Part shown: one piece after another, positions 43,472-52,305 of the stretch
Position numbering within the stretch: the first letter of the stretch is position 1
Layout: every line of letters begins with the position of its first letter
Assembly: GCF_003097655.1 (NCBI RefSeq)
Contig: NZ_QCZH01000012.1
Location: 1-64,000 of the forward strand
Length of the DNA stretch: 64,000 nt
Origin: Flavobacterium laiguense
GTDB lineage: Bacteria; Bacteroidota; Bacteroidia; Flavobacteriales; Flavobacteriaceae
Direction of reading: 5' to 3'
The notes under the pieces: model-generated
Told to the model about the DNA's origin: nothing
The model's input: the letters and a program-made list of their open reading frames with translations, nothing else
Database searches by the model: none
Made by a program: the position numbers and the translations under genes

Positions 43472-44359
43472 ATGGCTTTCAATACAATTAAAGATTATTT
43501 TAAATTTACGCGAGAACAACGAACAGGAGTGGTAGTGTTGTTCGGAATTATAGTGATTCTACAATTGGTTTATTTTTTTGTCGATTTTAACGTGATTGAA
43601 AAAGAATATTCGGGTAAACAAAAATGGCTTTCCCTGCAATCTCAAATTGATGCCGAAAAAATAGAGAAGAATAATGATATGCTAAAAAATTACCCTTTCA
43701 ATCCCAATTTTATTTCGGATTATAAAGGTTACAAACTAGGAATGTCCGTTAAGGAAATAGATCGGCTTCTTGCTTTTAGAAAAAATAATAAGTTCGTTAA
43801 TTCTGCCAAAGAGTTTCAAAACGTTACTAAAGTTTCGGATTCATTGTTGAATGCAATCGCTCCGTTTTTTAAATTCCCCGATTGGGTAAACCATAAAAAG
43901 GAGTTTAAAGACTATAAAAACTTTTCAAATTCGGTTTTCGCCAAAAAAGGAAAAATAGTTAAAATTGATATCAATCAGGCAACCCAAGAAGATTTAATTA
44001 AAATATACGGAATAGGAGAGGCAATTTCGATTCGAATTTTAGCTCAAAAAGAAAAATTAGGCGGTTTTGTCTCTATGGATCAACTCAATGATGTTTGGGG
44101 ATTGTCTCCGGAAGTAATTACGAATTTAAATGCCCATTTTACCATTGTAAAGCTTCCCAATTTGAATAAAATTGACATAAACAATGCGTCATTAAAAGAG
44201 CTTTCTCAGTTTTTTTATTTCAAATACGATTTGGCAAGACAGATTGTAAAATATCGAAGCATGAACGGTAATTTTGAAAATATTGAGGATTTGATAAAAA
44301 TTAAGGGGTTTCCTGTTGAAAAAGCTAAAATAATTGGTTTATATTTGGACTTTAATTAG
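43472..44359 (+). CDS. Helix-hairpin-helix protein, ComEA-like
   Basis: The 295-residue protein has one N-terminal membrane segment (about 21-38), a charged region, and helix-hairpin-helix units. DINQATQEDLIKIYGIGEAISIRILAQKEKLGGF is near 169, DINNASLKELSQFFYFKYDLARQIVKYRS near 234, and a further unit near the C-terminus (NIEDLIKIKGFPVEKAKII). These bind DNA without sequence specificity. The arrangement resembles ComEA DNA-uptake proteins but is larger. A role in DNA binding at the membrane is likely; competence is inference. Confidence 0.8.
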   Translation: MAFNTIKDYFKFTREQRTGVVVLFGIIVILQLVYFFVDFNVIEKEYSGKQKWLSLQSQIDAEKIEKNNDMLKNYPFNPNFISDYKGYKLGMSVKEIDRLLAFRKNNKFVNSAKEFQNVTKVSDSLLNAIAPFFKFPDWVNHKKEFKDYKNFSNSVFAKKGKIVKIDINQATQEDLIKIYGIGEAISIRILAQKEKLGGFVSMDQLNDVWGLSPEVITNLNAHFTIVKLPNLNKIDINNASLKELSQFFYFKYDLARQIVKYRSMNGNFENIEDLIKIKGFPVEKAKIIGLYLDFN

Positions 44360-44551
44360 AAGCGTATAATGAAGTGATGTAAGCTTTCTTTAACTGGTTG
44401 TAAAAGGGTCTTTTTGCTATATGTTTTATTTCTTTAAAACGCAGCTCTGCTATTTAGATCAAGAAATCTTAAATTTTAGATAAAAAGTTCCTGTTGTCGC
44501 TTCAATTAAAACAGTTTTAAATATTACAATTTATTAAAATATTATTATTAC

Positions 44552-45721
44552 ATGGATTCAATTTATTTTACAGAAGAACATCAATTATTTAGAGAGAGCT
44601 TAAAGGATTTTTTACAAAAAGAAGTTGTACCTCATATCGAAAAATGGGAGAAAACAGGCTCAATCGAGCGTTTTATTTGGAAAAAGTTTGGGGAAATGGG
44701 CTTTTTCGGAATACGCTATCCTGAGGTTTATGGTGGATTGAATTTAGATTTGTTTTACACCGTTATTTTTTTAGAAGAACTTCAAAAAATAAAGTCTGCT
44801 GGCTTTGCAGCTGCAATGTGGGCACATTCTTATTTAGCTATGACGCATTTGAATGCGGAAGGCGATGAGCGAATTAAACGTGACTATTTAGCGCCAAGTA
44901 TCTCTGGAGATAAAATTGGGGCTTTGTGTATTACAGAACCATTTGGTGGAAGCGATGTTGCTGCTATGCGTACTACAGCTGTTAAAAAAGGCGATAAATA
45001 TATTATTAATGGCTCTAAAACATTCATAACTAACGGTATTTTTGGCGATTATTATGTAGTTGCTGCAAAAACAAGTCCGGAACTTGGAAACAAAGGAATT
45101 AGTATGTTTTTGATGGATAGTAATCTTAAGGGAATTTCCACGACAAAACTTGATAAATTAGGCTGGAGAGCTTCAGATACTGCAGAAATTGCATTTGATG
45201 AAGTAGAAATTCCGGTAGAAAATTTAATGGGTGAAGAAGGGAAAGGATTTCCTTATATTATGCAGCATTTTGCCTTAGAGCGTATGATTATGGCTATAAA
45301 TGCCCATGCAAGAGCAGAGTATGCTATTGATTATACAATTGAATACATGTCGCAACGAGAAGCATTTGGAAAAACAATAGATAAGTTCCAGGCATTAAGA
45401 CATACATTAGTAGAGCACGCAACAGATGTTGAGCATTGCAAAGTGTTTAATTATGCCGCTGTAGCCAGATTAGATAAAGGAGAATATGTGGTTAAGGAGG
45501 CAACTATGGCCAAATTAAAATCTACAAAAGTGGCCGATGAAACCATTTACAGCTGCTTGCAAATGTTGGGTGGTTATGGTTATATGGAAGAATATCCATT
45601 AGCACGTTTGTTTAGAGATAGTCGTTTGGGGCCAATTGGAGGCGGAACTTCAGAGATTCTTAAAGAGATTTTAGCGAAAATGATCATTGATAAGCAAAAT
45701 TATAAGCCAGCTGTGAAATAA
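44552..45721 (+). CDS. Acyl-CoA dehydrogenase family protein
   Basis: The 389-residue FAD enzyme has the three-domain acyl-CoA dehydrogenase fold. It has the LCITEPFGGSDVAAMRTTA FAD-binding motif near 131 and AFGKTIDKFQALRHTLVEHATDVE near 272. QMLGGYGYMEEYPLARLFRDSRLGPIGGGTSEI closes the active site and contains a candidate catalytic Glu. It oxidises a fatty acyl- or branched-chain acyl-CoA to the enoyl form; the chain length cannot be told. It stands alone and is followed by a terminator. Confidence 0.9.
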   Translation: MDSIYFTEEHQLFRESLKDFLQKEVVPHIEKWEKTGSIERFIWKKFGEMGFFGIRYPEVYGGLNLDLFYTVIFLEELQKIKSAGFAAAMWAHSYLAMTHLNAEGDERIKRDYLAPSISGDKIGALCITEPFGGSDVAAMRTTAVKKGDKYIINGSKTFITNGIFGDYYVVAAKTSPELGNKGISMFLMDSNLKGISTTKLDKLGWRASDTAEIAFDEVEIPVENLMGEEGKGFPYIMQHFALERMIMAINAHARAEYAIDYTIEYMSQREAFGKTIDKFQALRHTLVEHATDVEHCKVFNYAAVARLDKGEYVVKEATMAKLKSTKVADETIYSCLQMLGGYGYMEEYPLARLFRDSRLGPIGGGTSEILKEILAKMIIDKQNYKPAVK

Positions 45722-45750
45722 TAGTAGGCTAATGTTATAAATAATATAAA

Positions 45751-45781
45751 GAGTCAATTTTCTGATATTGGCTCTTTTTTT
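45751..45781 (+). terminator. Terminator after acyl-CoA dehydrogenase
   Basis: GAGTCAAT pairs with ATTGGCTC, then T-run. Confidence 0.75.
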
Positions 45782-45787
45782 GTGTGA

Positions 45788-45906
45788 AGGATAGTAGTGG
45801 AAATCCTTTTATGAAGTGCAAACGAATAAAAGATTGTAGCGAATAGCCTGACGGTAAATGAGAAGTTGTTTTGGAATCGAATTGTGTTTTGCTGGCACAC
45901 CCAAAA
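45788..45906 (+). repeat. Composite dispersed repeat, copy 3 (decayed)
   Basis: Shares GGATAGTAGTGGAAATCC with the copy at 13046 and GAATAGCCTGACGG with the copies at 63 and 35440. It ends in CTGGCACACCCA. The central hairpins are weak here, so this copy looks degenerate. Confidence 0.6.
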
Positions 45907-45944
45907 TAATTAGTAATTTATAGTCTTTAATTCAAAATAATGTT

Positions 45945-45952
45945 TACTTTTG
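45945..45952 (+). promoter_or_regulatory. rpsU promoter -7 box
   Basis: TACTTTTG, matching TAnnTTTG, 30 bases before the rpsU ATG. Confidence 0.65.
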
Positions 45953-45963
45953 CACACTTAACG

Positions 45964-45975
45964 AAAGGGGGTGAT
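45964..45975 (+). promoter_or_regulatory. Strong Shine-Dalgarno of rpsU
   Basis: AAAGGGGGTGAT matches the complement of the 16S rRNA tail except for one G-U pair, six bases before the ATG at 45982. Other genes here lack such a site. In Flavobacterium johnsoniae the rpsU Shine-Dalgarno is used for autoregulation by bS21, which helps hide the anti-Shine-Dalgarno. Confidence 0.85.
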
Positions 45976-45981
45976 AAAATT

Positions 45982-46179
45982 ATGTTAATTATACCAATTA
46001 AAGACGGAGAAAATATCGATAGAGCACTTAAGCGCTACAAAAGAAAATTCGATAAAACTGGAACTGTAAGACAACTAAGAGCACGTACTGCTTTTATAAA
46101 ACCATCAGTTATCAATAGAATGAAATTTCAAAAAGCTGCTTATATTCAAAACATGAAAGATGGTTTAGAGAATATCTAG
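45982..46179 (+). CDS. rpsU: 30S ribosomal protein bS21
   Basis: bS21 sits by the 16S rRNA 3' end. The 65-residue basic protein (MLIIPIKDGENIDRALKRYKRKF, then RQLRARTAFIKPSVINRMK) matches the family. ATG 45982 is fixed by the strong Shine-Dalgarno; the open frame upstream to 45940 would include the promoter. It is transcribed from its own promoter and followed by a terminator that abuts xerC. Confidence 0.96.
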   Translation: MLIIPIKDGENIDRALKRYKRKFDKTGTVRQLRARTAFIKPSVINRMKFQKAAYIQNMKDGLENI

Positions 46180-46201
46180 TCGAATTCTATTAAAATAAAG
46201 T

Positions 46202-46249
46202 ACCGTTAGTCATTAAAGTTTCTTAACTTTGATGCTAACGGTTTTTTTT
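46202..46249 (+). terminator. rpsU terminator abutting the xerC start
   Basis: ACCGTTAG...AAAGTT pairs with AACTTT...CTAACGGT, then a T-run. The T-run ends directly at the xerC ATG (46250), so any transcript of xerC from rpsU must read through it. Confidence 0.75.
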
Positions 46250-47161
46250 ATGGCTACAAATATAGATGCATTTAGAGATTATTTGCAATTAGAAAAAAAA
46301 TACTCTCCACATACTATAAATGCCTATTTAAATGACATTGCTTACTTTGAGTCGTTTAATAAGGAGTTTTTTCAGCAAGAGAGTATAGAGCAGGTAAATT
46401 ATAGTCAAATTAGAAGTTGGGTTGTTTCTCTTGTAGATGATTCGGTTTCTAATGTTACCGTCAATAGAAAGATAGCTTCCTTAAAGGCTTTTTATAAATT
46501 TCTATTAAAAACAAAACAAATTGAGGTTAGTCCATTGCTGAAGCATAAAGCTTTAAAGGTGTCTAAAAAACTGCAAATTCCCTTTTCGGAGAAAGAACTG
46601 GTCGATGTTTTAGGTCAGGTCAATGAATTGAGTGGTTTTCAGGAAATAAGAGATAGGCTTATTATTGACTTATTTTACACTACAGGTATGCGAAGGACGG
46701 AATTGATTCATTTGAAATGTGCTGATGTCAATTTATTTGGAAATACAACTAAGGTTCTAGGGAAACGGAATAAAGAGCGTATAGTTCCTATTTTGCCTAT
46801 CGTGGTAAGACAACTGTCGCTGTACGATAAGGAGAGATCTTGTTTGGAATGTATTGTTGATCAAGAATATTTATTTCTCACAAAAAAAGGGTTAAAATTG
46901 AGTGATTCTTTTGTGTATCGATTAATAAATTCATACTTTAGTACTGTCTCCGAGAAAGTAAAAAAAAGTCCGCATATTTTAAGACATACATTTGCAACTC
47001 ACTTATTAAATAACGGAGCTGATTTAAATTCAGTAAAAGAATTGTTAGGGCATTCTAGTTTGGCGTCGACGCAAATATATACCCATAATAGTTTATCAGA
47101 ACTAAAAAAGGTGTATCAAGAAGCGCATCCTAGAGGTGGGAATAATTCAAAAAAATTTTAA
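46250..47161 (+). CDS. xerC: Tyrosine recombinase of the XerC/XerD family
   Basis: The protein probably resolves chromosome dimers at dif. It has 303 residues: an N-terminal SAM-like DNA-binding domain (FRDYLQLEKKYSPHTINAYLNDI) and a C-terminal catalytic domain. Catalytic residues visible are Arg in TGMRRTELIHL, Lys in VLGKRNKERIVP, HILRHTFATHLL (His-x2-Arg), GHSSLASTQIYTH with the second His and the tyrosine. No attachment sites or mobile cargo are adjacent, so it is a housekeeping enzyme. A TTG at 46229 is in frame but lies inside the terminator. Confidence 0.88.
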   Translation: MATNIDAFRDYLQLEKKYSPHTINAYLNDIAYFESFNKEFFQQESIEQVNYSQIRSWVVSLVDDSVSNVTVNRKIASLKAFYKFLLKTKQIEVSPLLKHKALKVSKKLQIPFSEKELVDVLGQVNELSGFQEIRDRLIIDLFYTTGMRRTELIHLKCADVNLFGNTTKVLGKRNKERIVPILPIVVRQLSLYDKERSCLECIVDQEYLFLTKKGLKLSDSFVYRLINSYFSTVSEKVKKSPHILRHTFATHLLNNGADLNSVKELLGHSSLASTQIYTHNSLSELKKVYQEAHPRGGNNSKKF

Positions 47162-47180
47162 CCATTAAAAAAGATTGATT

Positions 47181-47483
47181 ATGAAGGTAAATGTTCATGC
47201 AGTTAACTTTGCTGTTGACAAAAAGCTAGTAGATTTCGTTCAAGACAGAATGGATAGATTGGAGAAATATTATGATAAAGTAGTGTCTTCGGATGTTTTT
47301 TTAAAAGTAGAAAAGACAAGTGATAAGGAAAATAAAATAGTTGAAATGAAAATCAACGTTCCTGGGGATGATTTTTTAGTAAAAAAGCAGTGCAAAACCT
47401 TTGAAGAAGCAACGGATCAAGCTGCGGAATCTATAGAACGATTGTTGGTAAAACGTAAAGAAAAGTTAAGAACACATATTTAA
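47181..47483 (+). CDS. hpf: Ribosome hibernation-promoting factor (short HPF/RaiA)
   Basis: The 100-residue protein (MKVNVHAVNFAVDKKLVDFVQDRMDRLEKYYDKV) has the beta-alpha-beta ribosome-binding fold of the HPF/YfiA family. AAESIERLLVKRKEKLRTH forms the last helix. It lacks the C-terminal dimerisation domain of long HPF. It binds the decoding region of idle ribosomes. ATG 47181 is preferred over TTG 47175. It follows xerC by 19 bases. Confidence 0.9.
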   Translation: MKVNVHAVNFAVDKKLVDFVQDRMDRLEKYYDKVVSSDVFLKVEKTSDKENKIVEMKINVPGDDFLVKKQCKTFEEATDQAAESIERLLVKRKEKLRTHI

Positions 47484-47529
47484 TGAAAATTTTTTTCAAA
47501 AAATGTTTTGATTAAAAGATAAAATCTCT

Positions 47530-47566
47530 ACATTTGCAGTCCGTTAGAAATAGCGGACTTTTTTTA
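47530..47566 (+). promoter_or_regulatory. tRNA operon promoter and leader hairpin
   Basis: TACATTTG (47530-47537) fits the -7 box. Directly after it GTCCGTT and AGCGGAC form a short hairpin with a T-run. It can be read as hpf terminator, or as a 5' hairpin of the tRNA transcript starting near 47544. Confidence 0.55.
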
Positions 47567-47575
47567 TTGAAATTG

Positions 47576-47648
47576 CCAGCGTAGCTCAGTTGGCTAGAGC
47601 AGCTGATTTGTAATCAGCAGGTCGTGGGTTCGAGTCCCTCCGCCGGCT
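47576..47648 (+). tRNA. tRNA-Thr (TGT)
   Basis: Cloverleaf with acceptor GCCAGCG/CGCCGGC, D arm, anticodon stem CTGAT/ATCAG with loop TTGTA (anticodon TGT) and T arm GTGGGTTCGAGTCCCTC. No CCA is encoded. The acceptor has one A-C mismatch at the fourth pair. Confidence 0.95.
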
Positions 47649-47707
47649 CTAATTTATTCCAAATTCGATTTGGGATTTGTTCTTTAAGTTATTGGGATTA
47701 AAAAAAT

Positions 47708-47788
47708 GGGGAGATACTCAAGCGGCCAACGAGGGCAGACTGTAAATCTGCTGTGTGAACTTCGCAGGTTCGAATCCTGCTCTCCCCA
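47708..47788 (+). tRNA. tRNA-Tyr (GTA)
   Basis: GGGGAGA acceptor paired with TCTCCCC, anticodon loop CTGTAAA (GTA), a long variable arm as in bacterial tRNA-Tyr, and T arm GCAGGTTCGAATCCTGC. No encoded CCA. Confidence 0.95.
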
Positions 47789-47874
47789 CAAGAATTAATT
47801 TAAGATTGTGAATTTTTAGATTTCAGGTTGAAAAATCTAAAATTAGAAATTTAAACTCTTTAATCAAGGATTCT

Positions 47875-47946
47875 GCCGACTTAGCTCAGAGGTAGAGTGC
47901 TTCCTTGGTAAGGAAGAGGTCACGGGTTCAATTCCCGTAGTTGGCT
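47875..47946 (+). tRNA. tRNA-Thr (GGT)
   Basis: Acceptor GCCGACT/AGTTGGC, anticodon stem CTTCC/GGAAG around TTGGTAA (anticodon GGT), T arm ACGGGTTCAATTCCCGT. Confidence 0.95.
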
Positions 47947-47999
47947 CAAGTAAGTAGGAAATTGAAATAAATATATAACTAGATTAAAAATTAAGTAAA

Positions 48000-49187
48000 A
48001 TGGCAAAAGAAACCTTTAACCGTAATAAGCCCCACTTAAACATTGGAACAATTGGGCACGTGGATCACGGAAAAACTACATTAACAGCAGCAATCACAAA
48101 AGTGTTATCTGATGCTGGTTACTGTCAAGCAAAATCATTTGATCAAATTGATAATGCTCCTGAAGAAAAAGAAAGAGGTATTACAATTAATACATCACAC
48201 GTTGAGTATGAAACTGCTAACCGTCATTACGCACACGTTGACTGTCCTGGTCACGCGGATTACGTAAAAAACATGGTTACTGGTGCTGCTCAAATGGACG
48301 GTGCTATCCTTGTAGTTGCTGCAACTGATGGGCCAATGCCACAAACACGTGAGCACATCCTTTTAGGTCGTCAGGTAGGTATTCCTAGAATGGTTGTATT
48401 CATGAATAAAGTGGATATGGTTGATGATGAGGAATTGTTGGAACTTGTTGAAATGGAAATTAGAGACTTATTGTCTTTCTACGAATATGATGGAGATAAT
48501 TGTCCAGTTGTTCAAGGGTCTGCTCTTGGAGGATTGAATAATGATCCAGCTTGGGTGCCAAAAATCATTGAATTAATGGCTGCTTGTGATTCTTGGATTG
48601 AAGAGCCAATTCGTGATACTGCAAAACCTTTCTTGATGCCGGTTGAAGATGTATTTACAATTACTGGTCGTGGAACTGTTGCTACAGGTCGTATCGAAAC
48701 TGGTATTGCTAATACTGGAGATCCAGTTGAAATCATTGGTATGGGAGCTGAAAAATTAACTTCTACTATTACAGGAGTTGAGATGTTCCGTAAAATCCTT
48801 GATAGAGGAGAAGCAGGAGATAACGTAGGTTTATTGTTAAGAGGTGTTGATAAAGAATCTATCAAAAGAGGAATGGTTATCATTAAGCCAGGATCAGTAA
48901 AACCACACGCTACTTTCAAAGCTGAGGTTTATATCTTGAAAAAAGAAGAAGGTGGACGTCATACTCCATTTCATAATAACTACCGTCCACAGTTCTACGT
49001 ACGTACAACTGACGTAACAGGAGTTATTACTCTGCCAGAAGGAGTAGAGATGGTAATGCCAGGAGACAACTTAACTATTAATGTTACTTTGTTAAGCCCA
49101 ATCGCAATGAGCGTTGGTTTACGTTTTGCTATCCGTGAAGGTGGTAGAACAGTAGGTGCTGGTCAGGTAACTGAGATTGTAGGTTAA
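48000..49187 (+). CDS. tuf: Elongation factor Tu
   Basis: EF-Tu brings aminoacyl-tRNA to the ribosome. The 395-residue GTPase has GHVDHGKT (G1), [12 protein letters not shown] (G3), NKVDM (G4) and the effector [13 protein letters not shown], with domains 2 and 3 of normal length. It lies within the tRNA cluster upstream of secE, the classic position in many Bacteria, and is followed by a terminator and tRNA-Trp. Confidence 0.98.
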   Translation: MAKETFNRNKPHLNIGTIGHVDHGKTTLTAAITKVLSDAGYCQAKSFDQIDNAPEEKERGITINTSHVEYETANRHYAHVDCPGHADYVKNMVTGAAQMDGAILVVAATDGPMPQTREHILLGRQVGIPRMVVFMNKVDMVDDEELLELVEMEIRDLLSFYEYDGDNCPVVQGSALGGLNNDPAWVPKIIELMAACDSWIEEPIRDTAKPFLMPVEDVFTITGRGTVATGRIETGIANTGDPVEIIGMGAEKLTSTITGVEMFRKILDRGEAGDNVGLLLRGVDKESIKRGMVIIKPGSVKPHATFKAEVYILKKEEGGRHTPFHNNYRPQFYVRTTDVTGVITLPEGVEMVMPGDNLTINVTLLSPIAMSVGLRFAIREGGRTVGAGQVTEIVG

Positions 49188-49201
49188 TCCTAAATAAATT
49201 T

Positions 49202-49239
49202 AAAAAAATAGTGTCGTTTAACGACGACGCTATTTTTTA
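49202..49239 (+). terminator. Terminator after tuf
   Basis: AAATAGTGTCGT pairs with ACGACGCTATTT (one G-T), then T-run. It precedes tRNA-Trp by only 5 bases, so it may also act in tRNA processing. Confidence 0.7.
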
Positions 49240-49243
49240 TTCT

Positions 49244-49314
49244 ACGGGCGTAGTTCAAGGGTAGAATAGCGGTCTCCAAAACCGTTGATGGGGGTTCGAA
49301 TCCCTCCGCCCGTG
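49244..49314 (+). tRNA. tRNA-Trp (CCA)
   Basis: Acceptor ACGGGCG/CGCCCGT, anticodon stem GCGGT/ACCGT around CTCCAAA (anticodon CCA), discriminator G. It is followed by secE 18 bases later, the usual order. Confidence 0.95.
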
Positions 49315-49332
49315 CAAAATAAACTAATCACG

Positions 49333-49530
49333 ATGACAAAAGTTGTTAATTATATATCGGAATCATTTGAAGAATTAAAATCAAATGTAACTTGGCCAGC
49401 TTGGGCTGAAGTGCAACGTCTTACGATCGTTGTTGCTGTTTTTTCAGTGGTATTCGCTTTAGCAACATGGGGAGTGGATGAAGTTTTTGCAAAAACATTA
49501 GCTGTGTTTTTTAACTGGATAAAAGCATAA
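49333..49530 (+). CDS. secE: Preprotein translocase subunit SecE
   Basis: SecE is an essential subunit of the SecYEG channel. The 65-residue protein has the conserved amphipathic ESFEELKSNVTWPAWAEVQRLT then one membrane helix (about 29-52). It is the short one-helix form. ATG 49333 is used because the longer frame would run into tRNA-Trp. nusG follows after 9 bases. Confidence 0.95.
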   Translation: MTKVVNYISESFEELKSNVTWPAWAEVQRLTIVVAVFSVVFALATWGVDEVFAKTLAVFFNWIKA

Positions 49531-49539
49531 TTTTTTGTA

Positions 49540-50091
49540 ATGGCAGATAATAATATAAAGAAGTGGTATGTCGTTCGTGCAGTAAGCGGACAAGAAAATA
49601 AAGTGAAAGCTTATATAGAAACTGAAATTACTCGTCTTGGGATGGAGGATTATGTTTCTCAAGTTCTTGTGCCTACAGAGAAAGTAGTTACTGTAAAAGA
49701 CGGGAAAAAATTATCTAAGGATAAAGTTTATTTTCCTGGATATGTTATGATTGAAGCGAATCTAGTAGGGGAGATACCTCATATTATTAAGTCTATAACA
49801 AGTGTTATTGGTTTTTTAGGTGAAACAAAAGGTGGAGAACCGGTGCCGCTTAGAATTTCAGAAGTAAACAGAATGCTAGGTAAAGTAGATGAGTTGGCTG
49901 TAAATACAGATACTCGTTCTATTCCTTTCAACTTAGGAGAAACAATTAAGGTCGTTGATGGTCCTTTCAATGGTTTTAACGGTACGGTTGAAAAAATAAA
50001 TGAAGAAAAGCGTAAACTGGAAGTAATGGTTAAGATTTTCGGAAGAAAAACACCATTAGAGTTGAGTTTTATGCAAGTTGAAAAAGTATAA
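49540..50091 (+). CDS. nusG: Transcription termination/antitermination protein NusG
   Basis: NusG binds RNA polymerase and couples transcription to translation. The 183-residue protein has the NGN domain (KKWYVVRAVSGQENKVKAYIETEI, KVYFPGYVMIEA, IKSITSVIGFLGE) and a C-terminal KOW domain (VVDGPFNGFNGTVEKINEEKRKLEVMVKIFGR). Position between secE and rplK is standard. Confidence 0.97.
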   Translation: MADNNIKKWYVVRAVSGQENKVKAYIETEITRLGMEDYVSQVLVPTEKVVTVKDGKKLSKDKVYFPGYVMIEANLVGEIPHIIKSITSVIGFLGETKGGEPVPLRISEVNRMLGKVDELAVNTDTRSIPFNLGETIKVVDGPFNGFNGTVEKINEEKRKLEVMVKIFGRKTPLELSFMQVEKV

Positions 50092-50158
50092 TTTTTGTTA
50101 CATCTATAATAACCACTACAATCGCTTCCAATGATTGTCGTGTTAAATTTTTTAAAAA

Positions 50159-50596
50159 ATGGCTAAAGAAATTAGTAAGGTAGTTAAACTACAAGTTAAG
50201 GGAGGTGCTGCGAATCCGTCGCCACCGGTTGGACCTGCTTTAGGAGCTGCTGGGGTAAACATCATGGAGTTCTGTAAGCAGTTCAATGCTAGAACACAAG
50301 ATAAACCCGGCAAAATATGCCCAGTACAAATTACTGTGTATAAAGACAAATCATTTGATTTTGTTGTAAAAACTCCTCCAGCGGCAGTCCAGTTATTGGA
50401 AGCTGCAAAGCTAAAGTCAGGATCTGGTGAACCAAATCGTAAAAAAGTAGCAAGCGTTACTTGGGATGTTATCAAAGCAATTGCTGAAGATAAAATGGTA
50501 GATTTAAATGCATTCACAATCGAATCTGCTATGAGTATGATCGCTGGAACAGCTAGATCTATGGGTATAACTGTATCAGGAGATTCTCCTTTTTAA
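50159..50596 (+). CDS. rplK: 50S ribosomal protein uL11
   Basis: uL11 forms the base of the L7/L12 stalk. The 145-residue protein ([35 protein letters not shown]) has the N-terminal proline-rich domain and C-terminal rRNA-binding domain, ending in [16 protein letters not shown]. It precedes rplA by 13 bases. Confidence 0.98.
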   Translation: MAKEISKVVKLQVKGGAANPSPPVGPALGAAGVNIMEFCKQFNARTQDKPGKICPVQITVYKDKSFDFVVKTPPAAVQLLEAAKLKSGSGEPNRKKVASVTWDVIKAIAEDKMVDLNAFTIESAMSMIAGTARSMGITVSGDSPF

Positions 50597-50609
50597 TTAA
50601 GAGAAAGAC

Positions 50610-51299
50610 ATGGCAAAATTGACAAAAAAGCAAAAAGAGGCTGCTTCAAAAATTGAAAAGAACAAATTATATTCTTTAAAAGATGCTGCTGCATTAATTA
50701 AAGTTATTGCTTCTGCAAAATTTGATGAGTCTGTTGATATCGCTGTTAGATTGGGTGTAGATCCAAGAAAAGCGAATCAAATGGTTAGAGGTGTGGTAAC
50801 ATTACCTCATGGAACTGGTAAAGATGTTAAAGTATTAGCATTAGTTACTCCAGATAAAGAAGCGGAAGCTTTGGCAGCTGGTGCAGACTATGTTGGTCTT
50901 GATGATTACCTTCAAAAAATTAAAGACGGTTGGACAGATGTTGATGTAATCATCACTATGCCTGCTGTAATGGGTAAATTAGGTCCATTAGGTCGTATTT
51001 TAGGACCTAGAGGTTTAATGCCAAACCCTAAAACAGGTACTGTAACTATGGATGTTGCAAAAGCTGTTGCAGAGGTAAAAGCTGGTAAAATTGACTTTAA
51101 AGTTGATAAAACTGGTATTGTACATGCAGGAATTGGTAAAGTTTCTTTTGGAGCTGAGCAAATTTATGACAATGCACACGAAATTATTCAAACATTAATC
51201 AAACTTAAACCAACTGCTGCTAAAGGTACCTACATTAAAGGTATTCACCTTACAAGCACTATGAGTCCTGCAATTGCATTGGACCCAAAAGCAGTATAA
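50610..51299 (+). CDS. rplA: 50S ribosomal protein uL1
   Basis: uL1 forms the L1 stalk. The 229-residue protein has [30 protein letters not shown] and [22 protein letters not shown], hallmarks of the family. It follows rplK in the ribosomal operon and may repress it, as in E. coli. Confidence 0.98.
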   Translation: MAKLTKKQKEAASKIEKNKLYSLKDAAALIKVIASAKFDESVDIAVRLGVDPRKANQMVRGVVTLPHGTGKDVKVLALVTPDKEAEALAAGADYVGLDDYLQKIKDGWTDVDVIITMPAVMGKLGPLGRILGPRGLMPNPKTGTVTMDVAKAVAEVKAGKIDFKVDKTGIVHAGIGKVSFGAEQIYDNAHEIIQTLIKLKPTAAKGTYIKGIHLTSTMSPAIALDPKAV

Positions 51300-51321
51300 T
51301 TGGTAGTTAATAATTTTTAGT

Positions 51322-51831
51322 ATGACTAGAGAAGAAAAATCAATCGCGATTGAAGATTTAACTGCACAGTTAGCTGGTACAAACATTATTTATGTATCTG
51401 ATATTTCTGGATTAAACGCAGAAACAACTTCAAACTTGAGAAGAGCTTGTTTTAAAGCAGGTATTAAATTAGAGGTGGTAAAAAACACTTTGCTTGCAAA
51501 AGCAATGGAAGCTTCGGATAATGACTATGGTGATTTACCTTCTGTATTGACAGGTAACAGTGCTATCTTTATTTCTGATGTTGCAAATGCACCTGGAAAA
51601 ATCATTAAAGATTTCAGAAAGAAATCTGACAAGCCTGTATTAAAAGGAGCTTATATTAACTCTGAAATTTACATCGGTGATGATCAATTAGAAGCATTAG
51701 CTACTATTAAATCTAAAGAAGAGCTTATCGGCGAAATCATTGGATTGTTACAATCACCAGCTCAAAGAGTTATTTCTGCTTTGCAAAACCAATTCGCTAA
51801 CAGCGAAGAAGTGGCTGAGACAGAAGCATAA
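51322..51831 (+). CDS. rplJ: 50S ribosomal protein uL10
   Basis: uL10 carries the L7/L12 dimers. The 169-residue protein (MTREEKSIAIEDLTAQLAGTNIIYVSDISGLNAET) has RACFKAGIKLEVVKNTL, and a C-terminal helix for L7/L12 binding (PAQRVISALQNQF). It is followed by rplL 84 bases later. Confidence 0.97.
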   Translation: MTREEKSIAIEDLTAQLAGTNIIYVSDISGLNAETTSNLRRACFKAGIKLEVVKNTLLAKAMEASDNDYGDLPSVLTGNSAIFISDVANAPGKIIKDFRKKSDKPVLKGAYINSEIYIGDDQLEALATIKSKEELIGEIIGLLQSPAQRVISALQNQFANSEEVAETEA

Positions 51832-51915
51832 TAAAAAAGAGTCAATCTTTTTTATTTAGAAAAGCGCACAATAAATAAATTATATTTTACAAATCATTTT
51901 AAAACGATAGAAAAA

Positions 51916-52284
51916 ATGGCAGATTTGAAACAATTCGCAGAACAATTAGTTAATTTAACTGTAAAAGAAGTTAACGAATTAGCAACAATATTAAAAGATG
52001 AGTACGGAATCGAACCAGCTGCTGCAGCTGTAGTAGTTTCAGGTGGTGGAGAAGCTGCTGCTGAAGAAGCTCAAACTGAATTTACAGTTGTATTGAAAGA
52101 AGCTGGTGCTTCTAAATTAGCTGTAGTTAAATTGGTAAAAGAACTTACAGGTTTAGGTTTGAAAGAAGCTAAAGATGTAGTTGATAGCGCTCCAAGTAAC
52201 GTTAAAGAAGGTGTAACTAAAGAAGAGGCTGAAGGTCTTAAAAAATCTTTAGAAGAAGCTGGAGCTGTTGTTGAGCTTAAATAG
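51916..52284 (+). CDS. rplL: 50S ribosomal protein bL12 (L7/L12)
   Basis: bL12 recruits translation GTPases. The 122-residue protein has an N-terminal dimerisation helix, an Ala/Gly/Glu-rich hinge ([18 protein letters not shown]) and the C-terminal domain [28 protein letters not shown] terminator-like hairpin follows before rpoB. Confidence 0.97.
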   Translation: MADLKQFAEQLVNLTVKEVNELATILKDEYGIEPAAAAVVVSGGGEAAAEEAQTEFTVVLKEAGASKLAVVKLVKELTGLGLKEAKDVVDSAPSNVKEGVTKEEAEGLKKSLEEAGAVVELK

Positions 52285-52305
52285 TTCTACTCAGTTTTAA
52301 GAATT

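Noticed and set aside
43313..43519. 68-codon minus-strand ORF before the ComEA-like gene
   Set aside because: Highly AT-rich low-complexity peptide overlapping the start of a good gene on the other strand.
46250..47161. Integrase of a mobile element next to the tRNA cluster
   Set aside because: The recombinase is of XerC/XerD type in a housekeeping context (rpsU, hpf); no duplicated tRNA end, attachment sites or cargo genes were seen.
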